29,623 nucleotides of DNA from CAZXWK01 sp964644675 (GCA_964644675.1 CAZXWK010000030.1:1-29623); one strand, 5' to 3'. Shown: positions 9,328-17,522, counted from the first letter of the stretch. Made by a program: numbers and translations. Notes: generated from the sequence alone by a model not told the origin.

Positions 9328-9807
9328 CTACTGCGTCTGGAGCACCGGCACGCCGACCCCCACCGACGCCGTCACCAGCGTGCCCCCGCCTTCCGCCGGC
9401 GCCAGGACGATCTCCTGCTGCGCCCCGCCCTTGGTGAACCGGAGTCGCGCCGAGCCGTCGGCGACGGACGCCGAATCGTCCACGAGCTCCCACTCGATCC
9501 GGCCGAGCATCCTGCGGTACCACTCGGCGGTCGTCGCCACGTCGGGATTGACCATGAGCACGTAGACCCACGCGTTCTCGCCCTGCGCCTCGCCGCGCAC
9601 CACGTTGCCCTTGGGCACGGGGATCTCGACGGGGAAGCTCGGCGCGATCTCGTCCCGCTTCATCTCGGGCGACATGCGAAGCATCGAGTCCAGCTCCGTC
9701 GTCGACACCTGCTTGGCGGCAGGCTCGGTCGGGGACGGCGTGCAGCCGCTCAGAAGCGCGGCGGTCACGAGTCCAAGGGCGAGCACGGCTGCGGAGCGAC
9801 GGAACAT
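9328..9807 (-). CDS. Predicted lipoprotein of unknown function
   Basis: This protein has 159 residues and a clear lipoprotein signal: basic FRR, a hydrophobic stretch, then the lipobox LLSGC with Cys22 as the predicted lipidated residue. The mature part is a small folded domain with no motif I recognise. It includes SFPVEIPVPKGNVV and EWYRRMLG, a pattern seen in small secreted proteins where a short helix follows a beta hairpin. The ATG at 9807 has GAGGT about 8 bases upstream. A possible -10 (GATACT at 9847-9852, minus strand) would give a leader of about 30 bases. It is convergent with the helicase. Confidence 0.85.
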   Translation of the reverse strand: MFRRSAAVLALGLVTAALLSGCTPSPTEPAAKQVSTTELDSMLRMSPEMKRDEIAPSFPVEIPVPKGNVVRGEAQGENAWVYVLMVNPDVATTAEWYRRMLGRIEWELVDDSASVADGSARLRFTKGGAQQEIVLAPAEGGGTLVTASVGVGVPVLQTQ

Positions 9808-9897
9808 CGGGCGGACCTCATCTCATCGCGGAAGGGCGTGGCGGGCAGTATCGCACAGGCAAGTGGCGCCCTCGGCGCTCGGCGCGCCGGGGAGTAG

Positions 9898-10665
9898 CTA
9901 CCCGAACCTCACACAGCGCATCGAGAGCGAGCCGTACTCGAGGCCCTCGTAGGTGGTCGTCGCGGGTGCGTCGAGCCCGGCCGCGGCGGCGCAGTAGAGC
10001 AGCGGCAGGTAGTGGTCGGGCGTCGGCACCGCAAGGTCGCCTCCCGGCAGGTCGCGGTAGGCGACGATCGCGTCGTCGTCGCGCTGCTCGAGCGCGTTCC
10101 AGACCGCCGCGTCGAAGTCGCGGTTCCAGCCGTAGCCGCCGTCGGGATTCTCCCAGTCGATCGTGCGCAGGTTGTGCACGATGTTGCCGCTCCCCAGCAC
10201 CAGCACGCCCTGCTCGCTCAGCTCGGCGAGGCGCGTGCCCAGCTCGTAGTGGGCGCGGGCCGGCACGTCGAGGTCGAGCGACAACTCGACGGTGGGGATG
10301 TCGGCGCCGGGCCAGATGTGGCGCATCGGAGACCACGCCGCGTGGTCGAGACCCCACCCGTTCACGTCCACTTCGCCGCCGAGCAACCCGGCGACCTGCC
10401 CAGCCAGCGCGGGGTCGCCCGGCGCGGGGTACTCGACGCCGTAGAGCGGGCGCGGGAAGCCGTAGAAGTCGTGGATCGTGCGAGGGTCCTCGTCGCCGGT
10501 CGTATGCACGCCCGGCGTCAGGTAGTGGGCGCTCACGACGAGCACGGCATCGGGCCGGGGAAGCTCGGCTCCCAGCGCGGCCAGATGGCGCGTGTAGGCG
10601 TTGTCGGCGAGCGCGTTCTCGGGCGAACCGTGGCCTATGAACAGGGTGGGCATGCGCTGACTCAT
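9898..10665 (-). CDS. DODA-type extradiol aromatic ring-opening dioxygenase (LigB superfamily)
   Basis: This is a 255-residue non-heme metal enzyme of the LigB/DODA class (E. coli YgiD-like). Four His residues are placed as in the family: His12 (FIGHGSP), His47 (SAHY), His164 (SGNIVHNL) and His218 (TPDHYLPL). WGLDHAAWSPM (104-114) is also conserved. The family oxidatively opens catechol-type rings such as L-DOPA, but the natural substrate of bacterial members is often unknown. ATG 10665 is preferred because CGGAG lies about 8 bases upstream; ATG 10653 is an alternative. It is divergent from the radical SAM gene. An oxygen-using enzyme in a probably anaerobic genome is notable. Confidence 0.92.
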   Translation of the reverse strand: MSQRMPTLFIGHGSPENALADNAYTRHLAALGAELPRPDAVLVVSAHYLTPGVHTTGDEDPRTIHDFYGFPRPLYGVEYPAPGDPALAGQVAGLLGGEVDVNGWGLDHAAWSPMRHIWPGADIPTVELSLDLDVPARAHYELGTRLAELSEQGVLVLGSGNIVHNLRTIDWENPDGGYGWNRDFDAAVWNALEQRDDDAIVAYRDLPGGDLAVPTPDHYLPLLYCAAAAGLDAPATTTYEGLEYGSLSMRCVRFG

Positions 10666-10765
10666 CGTCGGACTCCGTTCGTGCGGCGCCGGTCGCGTGG
10701 GGCGCGTGGGCGGATCTCTCGCAACGGGCGTGCCAGTCGCCGGGCCGTGCGGTTCCCCGCGAGGG

Positions 10766-10771
10766 TACACT
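10766..10771 (+). promoter_or_regulatory. Leaderless -10 element of the ArsS-like gene
   Basis: TACACT is followed by six bases and then the ATG at 10778, and no Shine-Dalgarno sequence is present. This supports transcription starting at the start codon and supports that start over the open frame upstream. No convincing -35 is seen. Confidence 0.5.
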
Positions 10772-10777
10772 TGCCCA

Positions 10778-11773
10778 ATGACGACGGAGCACACACTCGC
10801 CGCGCACACCCGCGCAAGCTTTCGCACGCGCGCGCTCGAGGCCTGCGCCAAAGCCGACCGTCCCGAGCGCGTCGCCGCCCTCATGCTCAACGCAGGGCTG
10901 CTCTGCGACTCGGCGTGTCCGCACTGCCACCACTCGTGCACGCCGCTCAGCACCGAGACCATGAGCCGCGAGACCATGCTGCAGGCCCTTGAGCTCGCCG
11001 ACGTCCTGCGCCCGGAGGCGCTCGACATCACCGGCGGCGAGCCCGAACTCTGGGCGCACCTGCGCGAGTGCGTCGCCCTCGCTCGAGGCGCGGGGCACCC
11101 GGTGCGCGTGCGCACCAACCTCGTGACGCTCGAACGCCCGGAATCGAAGGGCCTGGCGCGGTTCCTCGCCGAGCAGGGCGCCTCGCTTCTGGGATCGCTG
11201 CCGGGCACCCGCCGCGAGACGCTCGCCCGACAGCGCACCGCCGATGCCTGGGACGCGACGATCCGCGTCCTGCACCACCTCACCGACTTGGGGTTCGCGA
11301 GTCCCGGCGGCCCGCGTCTCGACCTCGCCTACAACCCGCCGCTGGGCGAGCTGCCGCGCCCGCAGCGCGACGTCGAGTCCGAGTTCCGAGACGCGCTCGG
11401 TGTCCTGGGGATCCAGTTCGACTCGCTCCTGGTGATCGGGAACGTGCCGGTCGGCCGGTTCGGCGCCGGCCTTGCGGCGCGCGGCGCCTACGACGACTAC
11501 CTTGCCGAGCTTGAAGCGGCGTTCAATCCTGCGGTCGTCGAGGCGCTCGACTGCCGGCACGGCGTCGAGATCGCATGGGACGGCACGGTCTGGGACTGCG
11601 ACTTCAACCTGGGCGCGCGCGTGCCGCCTGCCGCCGGACCCGCGACCCTCGCCGAGGTGCTGGCCGCTCCCGATCCGGCCGAGGCGCTGCTCGCGCGGCG
11701 CATCGGCTTCGCACGGCACTGCTACGCGTGCACGGCGGGCGCGGGAACCGGTTGAGGCGGAGCCCTCTCGTGA
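10778..11773 (+). CDS. arsS: ArsS-like radical SAM protein, probable selenoprotein (in-frame TGA read as Sec)
   Basis: This protein matches the ArsS/TIGR04167 family. The 4Fe-4S motif CxxxCxxC is Cys43, Cys47, Cys50, and the SAM-contact GGEP is at 86-89. The family-specific C-terminal half shows LDLAYNPPLGELPRPQ (181-196), VIGNVPVGRF (219-228), DCRHGVEIAWDGTVWDCDFN (258-277) and HCYACTAGAG (314-323). A conventional call ends at TGA 11753-11755 (325 residues). The family normally continues Cys-Gly-Gly-Ala there. Here the frame goes TGA, then Gly-Gly-Ala-Leu-Ser, with the next stop at 11771-11773, giving 331 residues with Sec326. A SECIS-like hairpin follows. In Synechocystis ArsS works with ArsM in arsenosugar synthesis. 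The usual SLPCY motif is SLPGT here (140-144). The ATG at 10778 fits the leaderless -10. Confidence 0.85.
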
Positions 11774-11794
11774 CCCGGTCGGGTCGCCCGTGAG
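11765..11794 (+). promoter_or_regulatory. Candidate bacterial SECIS hairpin
   Basis: Bases 11765-11770 pair with 11789-11794 with one mismatch. Then 11771 and 11786 form a U-G pair, and 11772-11776 pair perfectly with 11781-11785 (GACCC/GGGTC). A two-base bulge (11787-11788) separates the lower stem from the upper. The apical loop is GGTC, so a G is its first base, 22 bases after the TGA. That position and loop base fit bacterial SECIS elements. The hairpin covers the GTG start of the next gene (11790). Confidence 0.55.
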
Positions 11795-13127
11795 CAAGAG
11801 CCCCAACGTCGTCGCGATCCTCGCGCGCTACCCGCGCCTGGGCGAGGTGAAGACGCGCCTCGTGCCGCCGCTCACCGCCGAGGAAGCGCTCGAGCTCTAC
11901 GACCGCCTCGCCCGCCGAACCCTGCGCTCGGCGCTGGCGCTGTCCGCGACCGGCGACGCGCGCGTCGAAGTGCGCACCGACGCCGCGTTCCCGCGCGTCG
12001 CCTACGACTGGCTGGGAGGCGGGTTCCGCGCCCGCTACCAGGGCGAGGGCGACCTGGGCGAGAAGATCCGGCTCGCGTTCAGCGACGCGTTCTCGCGCGG
12101 TCGTGAGCGCGCGGTCGTGATCGGCGCCGACTGCCCGCGCCTGACCAGCGCGCACTTGCGCGACGCGCTACGGCGCCTCTCGGGCGTCGACATCGTGCTC
12201 GGCCCGGCGACCGACGGCGGCTACTACCTGGTCGCGCTGCGCAAGGAGAGTGCGAAGCGCTCGGTCCCGGTGCTCTTCACCGGCGTGCCCTGGGGCACCG
12301 CCGACGTCCTCGAGGCCACCATCACCCTCGCCGAGAAGCACGGTCTGTCCTACGCGCTCCTCGAGACGCTGCCCGACGTGGACCGCCCCGAGGACGTTGC
12401 GGGGGCGGAGGCCCTGCTCGCGGAAGCCGAGTTCGCCGCGGGTGCGCCCGTCTCTGTGGTGATCCCCGCGCTCGACGAGCAGGGGCGCGTGGGCGACGCG
12501 GTCGCGAGCGCGCTCGCTGCAGGGGCCGCCGAGGTCCTGGTGGTCGACGGCGGCTCCACCGACGCGACCGTGGCCGAGGCCGAGGCGGCGGGCGCGCGCG
12601 TGCTCTCGGCGCCGCAGGGTCGCGCGTCGCAGATGAACGCGGGTGCGGCGGCGGCGTCCGGCGGGGCGCTGCTGTTCCTGCACGCGGACACGACGCTCCC
12701 GCCGGGTGCCGCCGCGCTCGCGAGCGGGGTGCTCGCAGGCCCGGGCGTGGTCGCGGGCGCGTTCGACTACGCGGTGGGTACGCCCACGGCGACCGGGCGG
12801 CTCGTCAGCACGCTCGGCCGCGCGCGGGTGCGGCTCACGCGCCACCCGTACGGCGACCAGGCGCTGTTCGTCTCGGCGAGGACCTTCCGCGACCTGGGTG
12901 GTTTCCCGGACCTGCCGACGCTCGAGGACTGGGAGTTCGTGCGGCGCCTCAAACGGCTGGGCCGGGTCGAGGTGCTGCGCGAGCCGGCGGTGACTTCGAT
13001 GCGCGCGTGGGAGCGGCGCGGGCTGCTCCGCGCGACGGCGGTCAACGCGGCCGTGATCGCGGCGTATCGGCTGGGCGTCGATCCCGAGACGCTCGCACGC
13101 TGGCGGCGGCACGCGGTGGGGCGGTAG
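11790..13127 (+). CDS. Fused glycosyltransferase: TIGR04282 (DUF2064) plus TIGR04283 (GT2)
   Basis: This single 445-residue chain joins two families usually encoded separately and both named for arsenosugar biosynthesis. Residues 1 to about 214 are TIGR04282-like: ILARYPRLGEVKTRL (10-24), GADCP (112-116) and GPATDGGYYLVAL (138-150). Residues about 219-445 are a GT2/TIGR04283 domain: SVVIPALDE (222-230), VDGGSTDAT (252-260), GRASQMNAGA (277-286), FLHADTTLP (296-304), PYGDQALF (353-360) and LEDWEF (378-383). Both look complete. The GTG at 11790 has no clear ribosome binding site and lies inside the SECIS-like hairpin of the preceding gene. Sugar donor and acceptor are not known from sequence; glycosylation of an arsenic-containing precursor is inferred from family and neighbour. 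Confidence 0.92.
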   Translation: MSKSPNVVAILARYPRLGEVKTRLVPPLTAEEALELYDRLARRTLRSALALSATGDARVEVRTDAAFPRVAYDWLGGGFRARYQGEGDLGEKIRLAFSDAFSRGRERAVVIGADCPRLTSAHLRDALRRLSGVDIVLGPATDGGYYLVALRKESAKRSVPVLFTGVPWGTADVLEATITLAEKHGLSYALLETLPDVDRPEDVAGAEALLAEAEFAAGAPVSVVIPALDEQGRVGDAVASALAAGAAEVLVVDGGSTDATVAEAEAAGARVLSAPQGRASQMNAGAAAASGGALLFLHADTTLPPGAAALASGVLAGPGVVAGAFDYAVGTPTATGRLVSTLGRARVRLTRHPYGDQALFVSARTFRDLGGFPDLPTLEDWEFVRRLKRLGRVEVLREPAVTSMRAWERRGLLRATAVNAAVIAAYRLGVDPETLARWRRHAVGR

Positions 13128-13212
13128 AGCGGGGTCCCGCGCGGAGCCGCGCGATGCCGGGCGGCGCCTCGGGCTGTCGGCGCTCTCTGCGCGCTCGGGC
13201 TCTCGGCGATGG

Positions 13213-13242
13213 TTGACCCTAACGGGTCAGAGCGCGTATTCC
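13213..13242 (+). promoter_or_regulatory. Possible promoter in the 195-base gap before the HD-domain gene
   Basis: TTGACC (13213-13218) and TATTCC (13237-13242) are separated by 18 bases and would drive the HD-domain gene with a leader of about 70 bases. A small inverted repeat GACCC/GGGTC (13215-13228) overlaps it. The rest of 13128-13322 shows no gene-like signal. Confidence 0.35.
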
Positions 13243-13322
13243 GATACCAGTGAACGAGCGTCGAAGCGACGGGAGCGAGCCGGCGACCGCGCTCCGACAG
13301 CAGGATTCTCCGAGGGGGACGG

Positions 13323-14210
13323 ATGCAGCGGGCCAAGTCGTTCGTGACGCGCTACTTCGAGCCGATCGTCGTGCTCGTGCTGGCTCTGGGAACCGCGTAC
13401 GCGGTACTCGTCGCTCCCGACAAGTTCGCCTTCCTCAACTTCTTCTACATCCCAGCCGTGCTCGCGGCGTACTTCCTGGGGATGCGCGGCGGGATGCTCG
13501 TCGCGCTCTCGGCCGTGCTGATGGTGGGCGTGTACGCGATCATCGACCCGAGCGTGTTCGTGCCCAACGGCGCGGCTTCGGCGTGGTTGCCGCTCTTCCT
13601 GTGGGCCGCTTTCCTTCTGATCGTCACCTACCTCGTGGGCAGCCAGTACGAGGCGAAGTCGGCGGCCGTCGACGACCTCAAGCATGCCTACGACGGCATC
13701 CTGAGCCTGACGGCGACGCTCATCGACGCGGTGGACAAGCACGCCGAGGACCACTCGGCTCGCGTCGCGACCATGGCGGCGCGCATCGGCGTCGTGCTCG
13801 ACCTCCCTACCGAGCAGATCGACGACATCCACGCGGCCGGACTGCTCCACGACATCGCGAAGACGGGCGCCAGCCTCGATGCGCTCAAGGAGGCGGCGGA
13901 GCGCGGGGACACGCGCGCTCCCGGCACCCCCGTCGAGGGCCGTGGGCTGCTGCGCAACGTCGTCCACGTCGTCGAGACCCAGGCCGAGCGCTTCGACGGC
14001 ACCGGCCCGCGGGGCCTCGCCGGCGCGGACATCCCGCTCGAAGCGCGCGTGCTCGCGGTCGCCGACGAGTACGAGGCGCGCATCGCGCCCCGGCCGTATG
14101 GCCTGGGACTCACCGGCGAGGCCGCACTGATCGAGGTCCACACGCTCGCCGGCACGCGCCTCGACCCGCACCTGGTCTCGGCGCTCGTCACGGTCGTCGA
14201 GTCCTCGTGA
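13323..14210 (+). CDS. Membrane protein with degenerate HD-GYP-like domain
   Basis: The 295-residue protein starts with about four membrane segments (14-31, 38-54, 57-74, 88-106), a region resembling the DUF4118-type sensors of membrane kinases. A short helical linker leads to an HD domain with HDIAK (176-180) and upstream His140 and His144. The second half shows ERFDGTGPRGLAGADIPLEARVLAVADEYEA (222-252), which is the HD-GYP region. The GYP signature is altered to GPR, and the usual HHE before it is VVE. HD-GYP proteins hydrolyse cyclic di-GMP; whether this one is active is doubtful. The ATG at 13323 follows a GAGGGGG site at good spacing. The AlkD-like gene begins 12 bases downstream. Confidence 0.85.
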   Translation: MQRAKSFVTRYFEPIVVLVLALGTAYAVLVAPDKFAFLNFFYIPAVLAAYFLGMRGGMLVALSAVLMVGVYAIIDPSVFVPNGAASAWLPLFLWAAFLLIVTYLVGSQYEAKSAAVDDLKHAYDGILSLTATLIDAVDKHAEDHSARVATMAARIGVVLDLPTEQIDDIHAAGLLHDIAKTGASLDALKEAAERGDTRAPGTPVEGRGLLRNVVHVVETQAERFDGTGPRGLAGADIPLEARVLAVADEYEARIAPRPYGLGLTGEAALIEVHTLAGTRLDPHLVSALVTVVESS

Positions 14211-14222
14211 TCCGCGCCGCTC

Positions 14223-14960
14223 GTGGCTGACACCGCGACACCCGCGGCACTCGCCGACCACCTGCTCGCCGAGCTGCGCACGCACGCCGACGCCGACAAC
14301 GTCGCCGGCATGGCGCGCTTCGGGATCTCGAGCGCGGGCACGCTCGGCGTGTCGATGCCGGTGGTGCGCGGGCTCGCTCGCGACGCGAAGCGCGAGCTGA
14401 AGCGCGACGGCGCTACGCGCCACGAGCTCGCCGGGCTGCTCTGGGCGAGCGGCGTGCACGAGGCGCGCATCCTCGCCGCGCTCGTGGACGACCCCAAGCT
14501 CGTCACCGAGGCGCAGATGGAGTCGTGGGCGACAGACCTGGACAGCTGGGACGTCTGCGACCAGCTCTGCATCAACCTGTTCCGGCTCGCGCCCCTGGCG
14601 TGGGAGAAGGCCGCCGAGTGGCCCGGCGCCGGCCCCGAGTTCGTCAAGCGCGCCGGCTTCGTGCTCGGCGCGACGCTCGCCGTCCACGCGAAGAAGGAGC
14701 CCGACGACCGCTTCGTGCCGCTGCTCGCGCTCTCGGAACGCGAGTGCACCGACGAGCGCAACGCCGTGATGAAGGCGATCAACTGGCAGCTCCGCCAGAT
14801 CGGCAAGCGCAGCGCGGCGCTCAACGCCGCAGCGATCGCGTCGTGCGAGCGCATCCTCGCCGAGCACCCCGACTCCGCGGCCGCGCGTTGGGTCGCGCGC
14901 GGCGCGCTGCGCGAGCTGAGGAGCGACGCGATCCGGGCGCGTCTCGGCATCACGGAGTAG
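14223..14960 (+). CDS. DNA alkylation repair protein (AlkD-like HEAT-repeat glycosylase)
   Basis: This is a 245-residue all-helical protein of the AlkD/AlkC family, which removes bulky or cationic alkylated bases without flipping them. Its HEAT-like repeats include HELAGLLWASGVHEARILAALV (67-88) and the conserved SWATDLDSWDVCDQLCINL (101-119) with Trp109 and Asp110. KAINWQLRQIGKRS and ARWVARGALRELRS near the C-terminus are also typical. The start is the GTG at 14223. The ribosome binding site is weak, so coupling to the upstream gene 12 bases away is likely. Which lesion it acts on cannot be told. Confidence 0.88.
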   Translation: MADTATPAALADHLLAELRTHADADNVAGMARFGISSAGTLGVSMPVVRGLARDAKRELKRDGATRHELAGLLWASGVHEARILAALVDDPKLVTEAQMESWATDLDSWDVCDQLCINLFRLAPLAWEKAAEWPGAGPEFVKRAGFVLGATLAVHAKKEPDDRFVPLLALSERECTDERNAVMKAINWQLRQIGKRSAALNAAAIASCERILAEHPDSAAARWVARGALRELRSDAIRARLGITE

Positions 14961-14974
14961 CGAGACGAGATGCT

Positions 14975-15002
14975 CGCCGGTCTTCTCGGCGAACGACCGG
15001 CG
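14975..15002. terminator. Hairpin between convergent genes, candidate bidirectional terminator
   Basis: CGCCGGTC (14975-14982) pairs perfectly with GACCGGCG (14995-15002) around a 12-base loop, in the 45-base gap between the AlkD-like gene and the ABC permease. There is no T run on either side, so termination is inferred from position. Confidence 0.4.
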
Positions 15003-15005
15003 CCG

Positions 15006-17522
15006 CTACTCGTAGTGGAGCGCGGTCACGATGTCGAGCCGCGCCGCTGTGCGCGCGGGGATGATCGCGGCGAGCAGCGCGAAGCTGAAGCCCGAGACCA
15101 CCGCGACCACGATGCCGCTCCACGGGAAGTAGTACGGCATCACGTACATCGTCGTGTTGAGCGCGTAGACGAGCGCGTATCCCAGCGCGATGCCACCCGC
15201 GATCCCGAAGGCGACGCCCACCGCCGCGAGCAGCAACGCCTCGGCGACGACCATGCCGCGGATCTGGCCGCGGGTCGTGCCGACCGCTCGCAGCATCCCG
15301 ATCTCCCGCGTCCGCGCGAGCACGCTGATTGCGAGCGTGTTGAGCAGCGCGAGCAGCGTCGGCAGCGCGAACATCGCGATGAGGATGTCGAAGACGACGA
15401 ACGACTGCGAGAAGATCTTGGACTGGCTCGCCTTGAAGGTGTCCGAGTCGTACAGGACGAACTGCGGGTAGTTGGCGACGAGCCGCCCGAGTGCGGCCTT
15501 GACCGCCGGCTTGGGCGCGCCGGGCTTGGCGTTGGCGAGCACGAGGACGTTGCTCGTCACGTTGAAGTCCTTCTCGAGGTTGTCCTGCGAGATGTAGACC
15601 GTGGCGAGCTTGGCGTTCAGGTAGTCCGTCGCGACTCCGACCACCGTGTAGTCCTTCATGCCGTTGGGCGTCTCGACCTGCACCTTCTTGCCCACCGTGA
15701 GCCCCTGCTGGCCCGACGTGATGCCGTTGACGAGCATGGTGCGCCCCTCGCCGAGCTTCGAGATGTCGGACTCGTTCGTCCCCTTCGAAAACGTGAACGA
15801 TGCCACCTTGGGGTACTGGACCGGGTCGATCCCGACGACCTGCAGCTGGTTGCCGGCGACCTGGGCCTGGCCCAACCGCATGGTGGCGACAGCTCCGACG
15901 CCTGTGGTGTCGGCGATGCGCCGCACGAAGGCCTCGTCGGCCCCCACGTTCGCTCCACCCAGGAGCAGGCCGTTGGGGATGAAGACGAAGTCCGATCCCA
16001 GAGACTTGTTGATGTACTCGAAGAAGCCGGCGTACAGCGAGGTCACCACGCCGAGCACCGCGACCACGACCGCGAGAGAGACGAGGATCGCGGCCGCCGT
16101 GGCCGCCGCACGTCCCGGCTGCCGCGTCACGTTGCTGCTCGAGAGGTCGGCCGTAGCCGGAGCGAAAGGCCGGATGATCGCCGAGAGCACGCCGGCGAGC
16201 GGGTGGATGAGCGCCGGCGCGACCAGCACGAGCCCGGTCAGCGCGAGCGCCGCCCCCAGCATGACGAGCCCGACCTGCTTCGAGATCAGCATCGGCACGG
16301 TGAGGCCGAGCAGCACCCAGCCGACGATCACCCACTTGCTGCGCTCCCGCTCCTCGACCGCGGCGATCTGCGGGCGCAACGCCTCGAGCGGCGTGATTCG
16401 AGCGGCCTGGCGCGCCGGTATCACCGCGCTCAGCACCGTGACGCCCACGCCCAGGGTGATCGCGGCGAACCACGTGCCCGGCGTGTAGCTGGGCCGCACC
16501 GTGGCGTTGATGTGCGCGATGCTGCGCAACAGCGGGTTGTAGAACTGCAGCCCGAGGATGGTGATGCCGTAGCCGAACACGAGACCGGTGACCGTGCCGA
16601 GAATCCCCTGCAACACGCCTTGCAGCAGGAAGATCGTCAGGATCGAGTTGCGGGTCGCTCCGATGGCCCGGAGCATGCCGATGTCGTGTCGGCGCTCGGC
16701 CACCAGGGTGCGGAAGGTGTTGAGGATGATGAAGCCGCCCATGATGAGCGCGAACACGCCGAAGAACGTGAACATGTAGTTCGCGGTCTGCACCGAGGCG
16801 AGCAGCGAGCTCTCGTTCGACAACCCGCCGACCACGTAGTCCGAGCCGATCTTGCGCCGGACCGCGGCCTCGACGGTGGGCCGGTCCGCCCCCGAGTCGA
16901 ACCGCGCCTCGACGGTGTTGATGTTGCTGCCCAAGCCGGTGATGCGCTGAGCGTCCGGCAGCGTCATGTAGACCTCGGGCGCCGAGGGGTTCGAGCCGTT
17001 CGCGAGCAGGCCCACGACCGTGAATGACTCGGTGCCGGCGACCGTCGGGATCTTGACGCTGGAACCCACGTGCACCTTGAGCGTCTGCGCGGTGTCCGCG
17101 CCGATCACGATCTCGCCGGAATCCCCATCGTTGAGCAGCCGCCCGCCCGCGACGTTGAACTGGTGTACCTTCGCCGCCGTCCGCGGATCGATGCCCACGA
17201 TGCTGACGATGCTCACCGCGCTGTCGTTGGGCATCCCGACGCTGCGCCGCACCAGGGGCGATGCCACGGCGACACCCGGAACGCTCGCGACCTTCTGCGC
17301 GATGGAAGGCTCGAAGTTGCCGGCACTCGCGCCGGAGACCGTGAGGTCGACCTGGCCGGCCGCCGCGAAGAGCGTCTTGGTGAACAAGTCCGAGAGGCCC
17401 GGCATGAGGCCGTTGAGCCCGAAGATGAGCGCGACGCCGAGCGTGATGGCGAGCGTCGTGAGGAGCGTGCGTCCCGGACGCCCGATGAGGTACCGCCACG
17501 CGAGTGTCGCCGAGAACCTCAC
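15006..17522 (-). CDS. ABC transporter permease with two FtsX/MacB modules
   Basis: This 838-residue permease has the duplicated FtsX architecture. A first membrane segment (about 19-39) is followed by a periplasm-facing MacB_PCD-like domain (45-235), then an FtsX core with segments near 250-270, 295-320 and 352-372. Two central segments lie at 397-437. A second unit follows, with a segment near 474-500, another extracellular domain, and a final FtsX core. RRHDIGMLRAIGATR (278-292) and its counterpart RTREIGMLRAVGTTR near the C-terminus are the coupling motifs. The GTG at 17522 overlaps the ATPase stop (GTGA), so the two are coupled. The family exports lipoproteins, lipids or drugs; the TetR neighbour favours an inducible export role. 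Confidence 0.93.
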   Translation of the reverse strand: MRFSATLAWRYLIGRPGRTLLTTLAITLGVALIFGLNGLMPGLSDLFTKTLFAAAGQVDLTVSGASAGNFEPSIAQKVASVPGVAVASPLVRRSVGMPNDSAVSIVSIVGIDPRTAAKVHQFNVAGGRLLNDGDSGEIVIGADTAQTLKVHVGSSVKIPTVAGTESFTVVGLLANGSNPSAPEVYMTLPDAQRITGLGSNINTVEARFDSGADRPTVEAAVRRKIGSDYVVGGLSNESSLLASVQTANYMFTFFGVFALIMGGFIILNTFRTLVAERRHDIGMLRAIGATRNSILTIFLLQGVLQGILGTVTGLVFGYGITILGLQFYNPLLRSIAHINATVRPSYTPGTWFAAITLGVGVTVLSAVIPARQAARITPLEALRPQIAAVEERERSKWVIVGWVLLGLTVPMLISKQVGLVMLGAALALTGLVLVAPALIHPLAGVLSAIIRPFAPATADLSSSNVTRQPGRAAATAAAILVSLAVVVAVLGVVTSLYAGFFEYINKSLGSDFVFIPNGLLLGGANVGADEAFVRRIADTTGVGAVATMRLGQAQVAGNQLQVVGIDPVQYPKVASFTFSKGTNESDISKLGEGRTMLVNGITSGQQGLTVGKKVQVETPNGMKDYTVVGVATDYLNAKLATVYISQDNLEKDFNVTSNVLVLANAKPGAPKPAVKAALGRLVANYPQFVLYDSDTFKASQSKIFSQSFVVFDILIAMFALPTLLALLNTLAISVLARTREIGMLRAVGTTRGQIRGMVVAEALLLAAVGVAFGIAGGIALGYALVYALNTTMYVMPYYFPWSGIVVAVVSGFSFALLAAIIPARTAARLDIVTALHYE

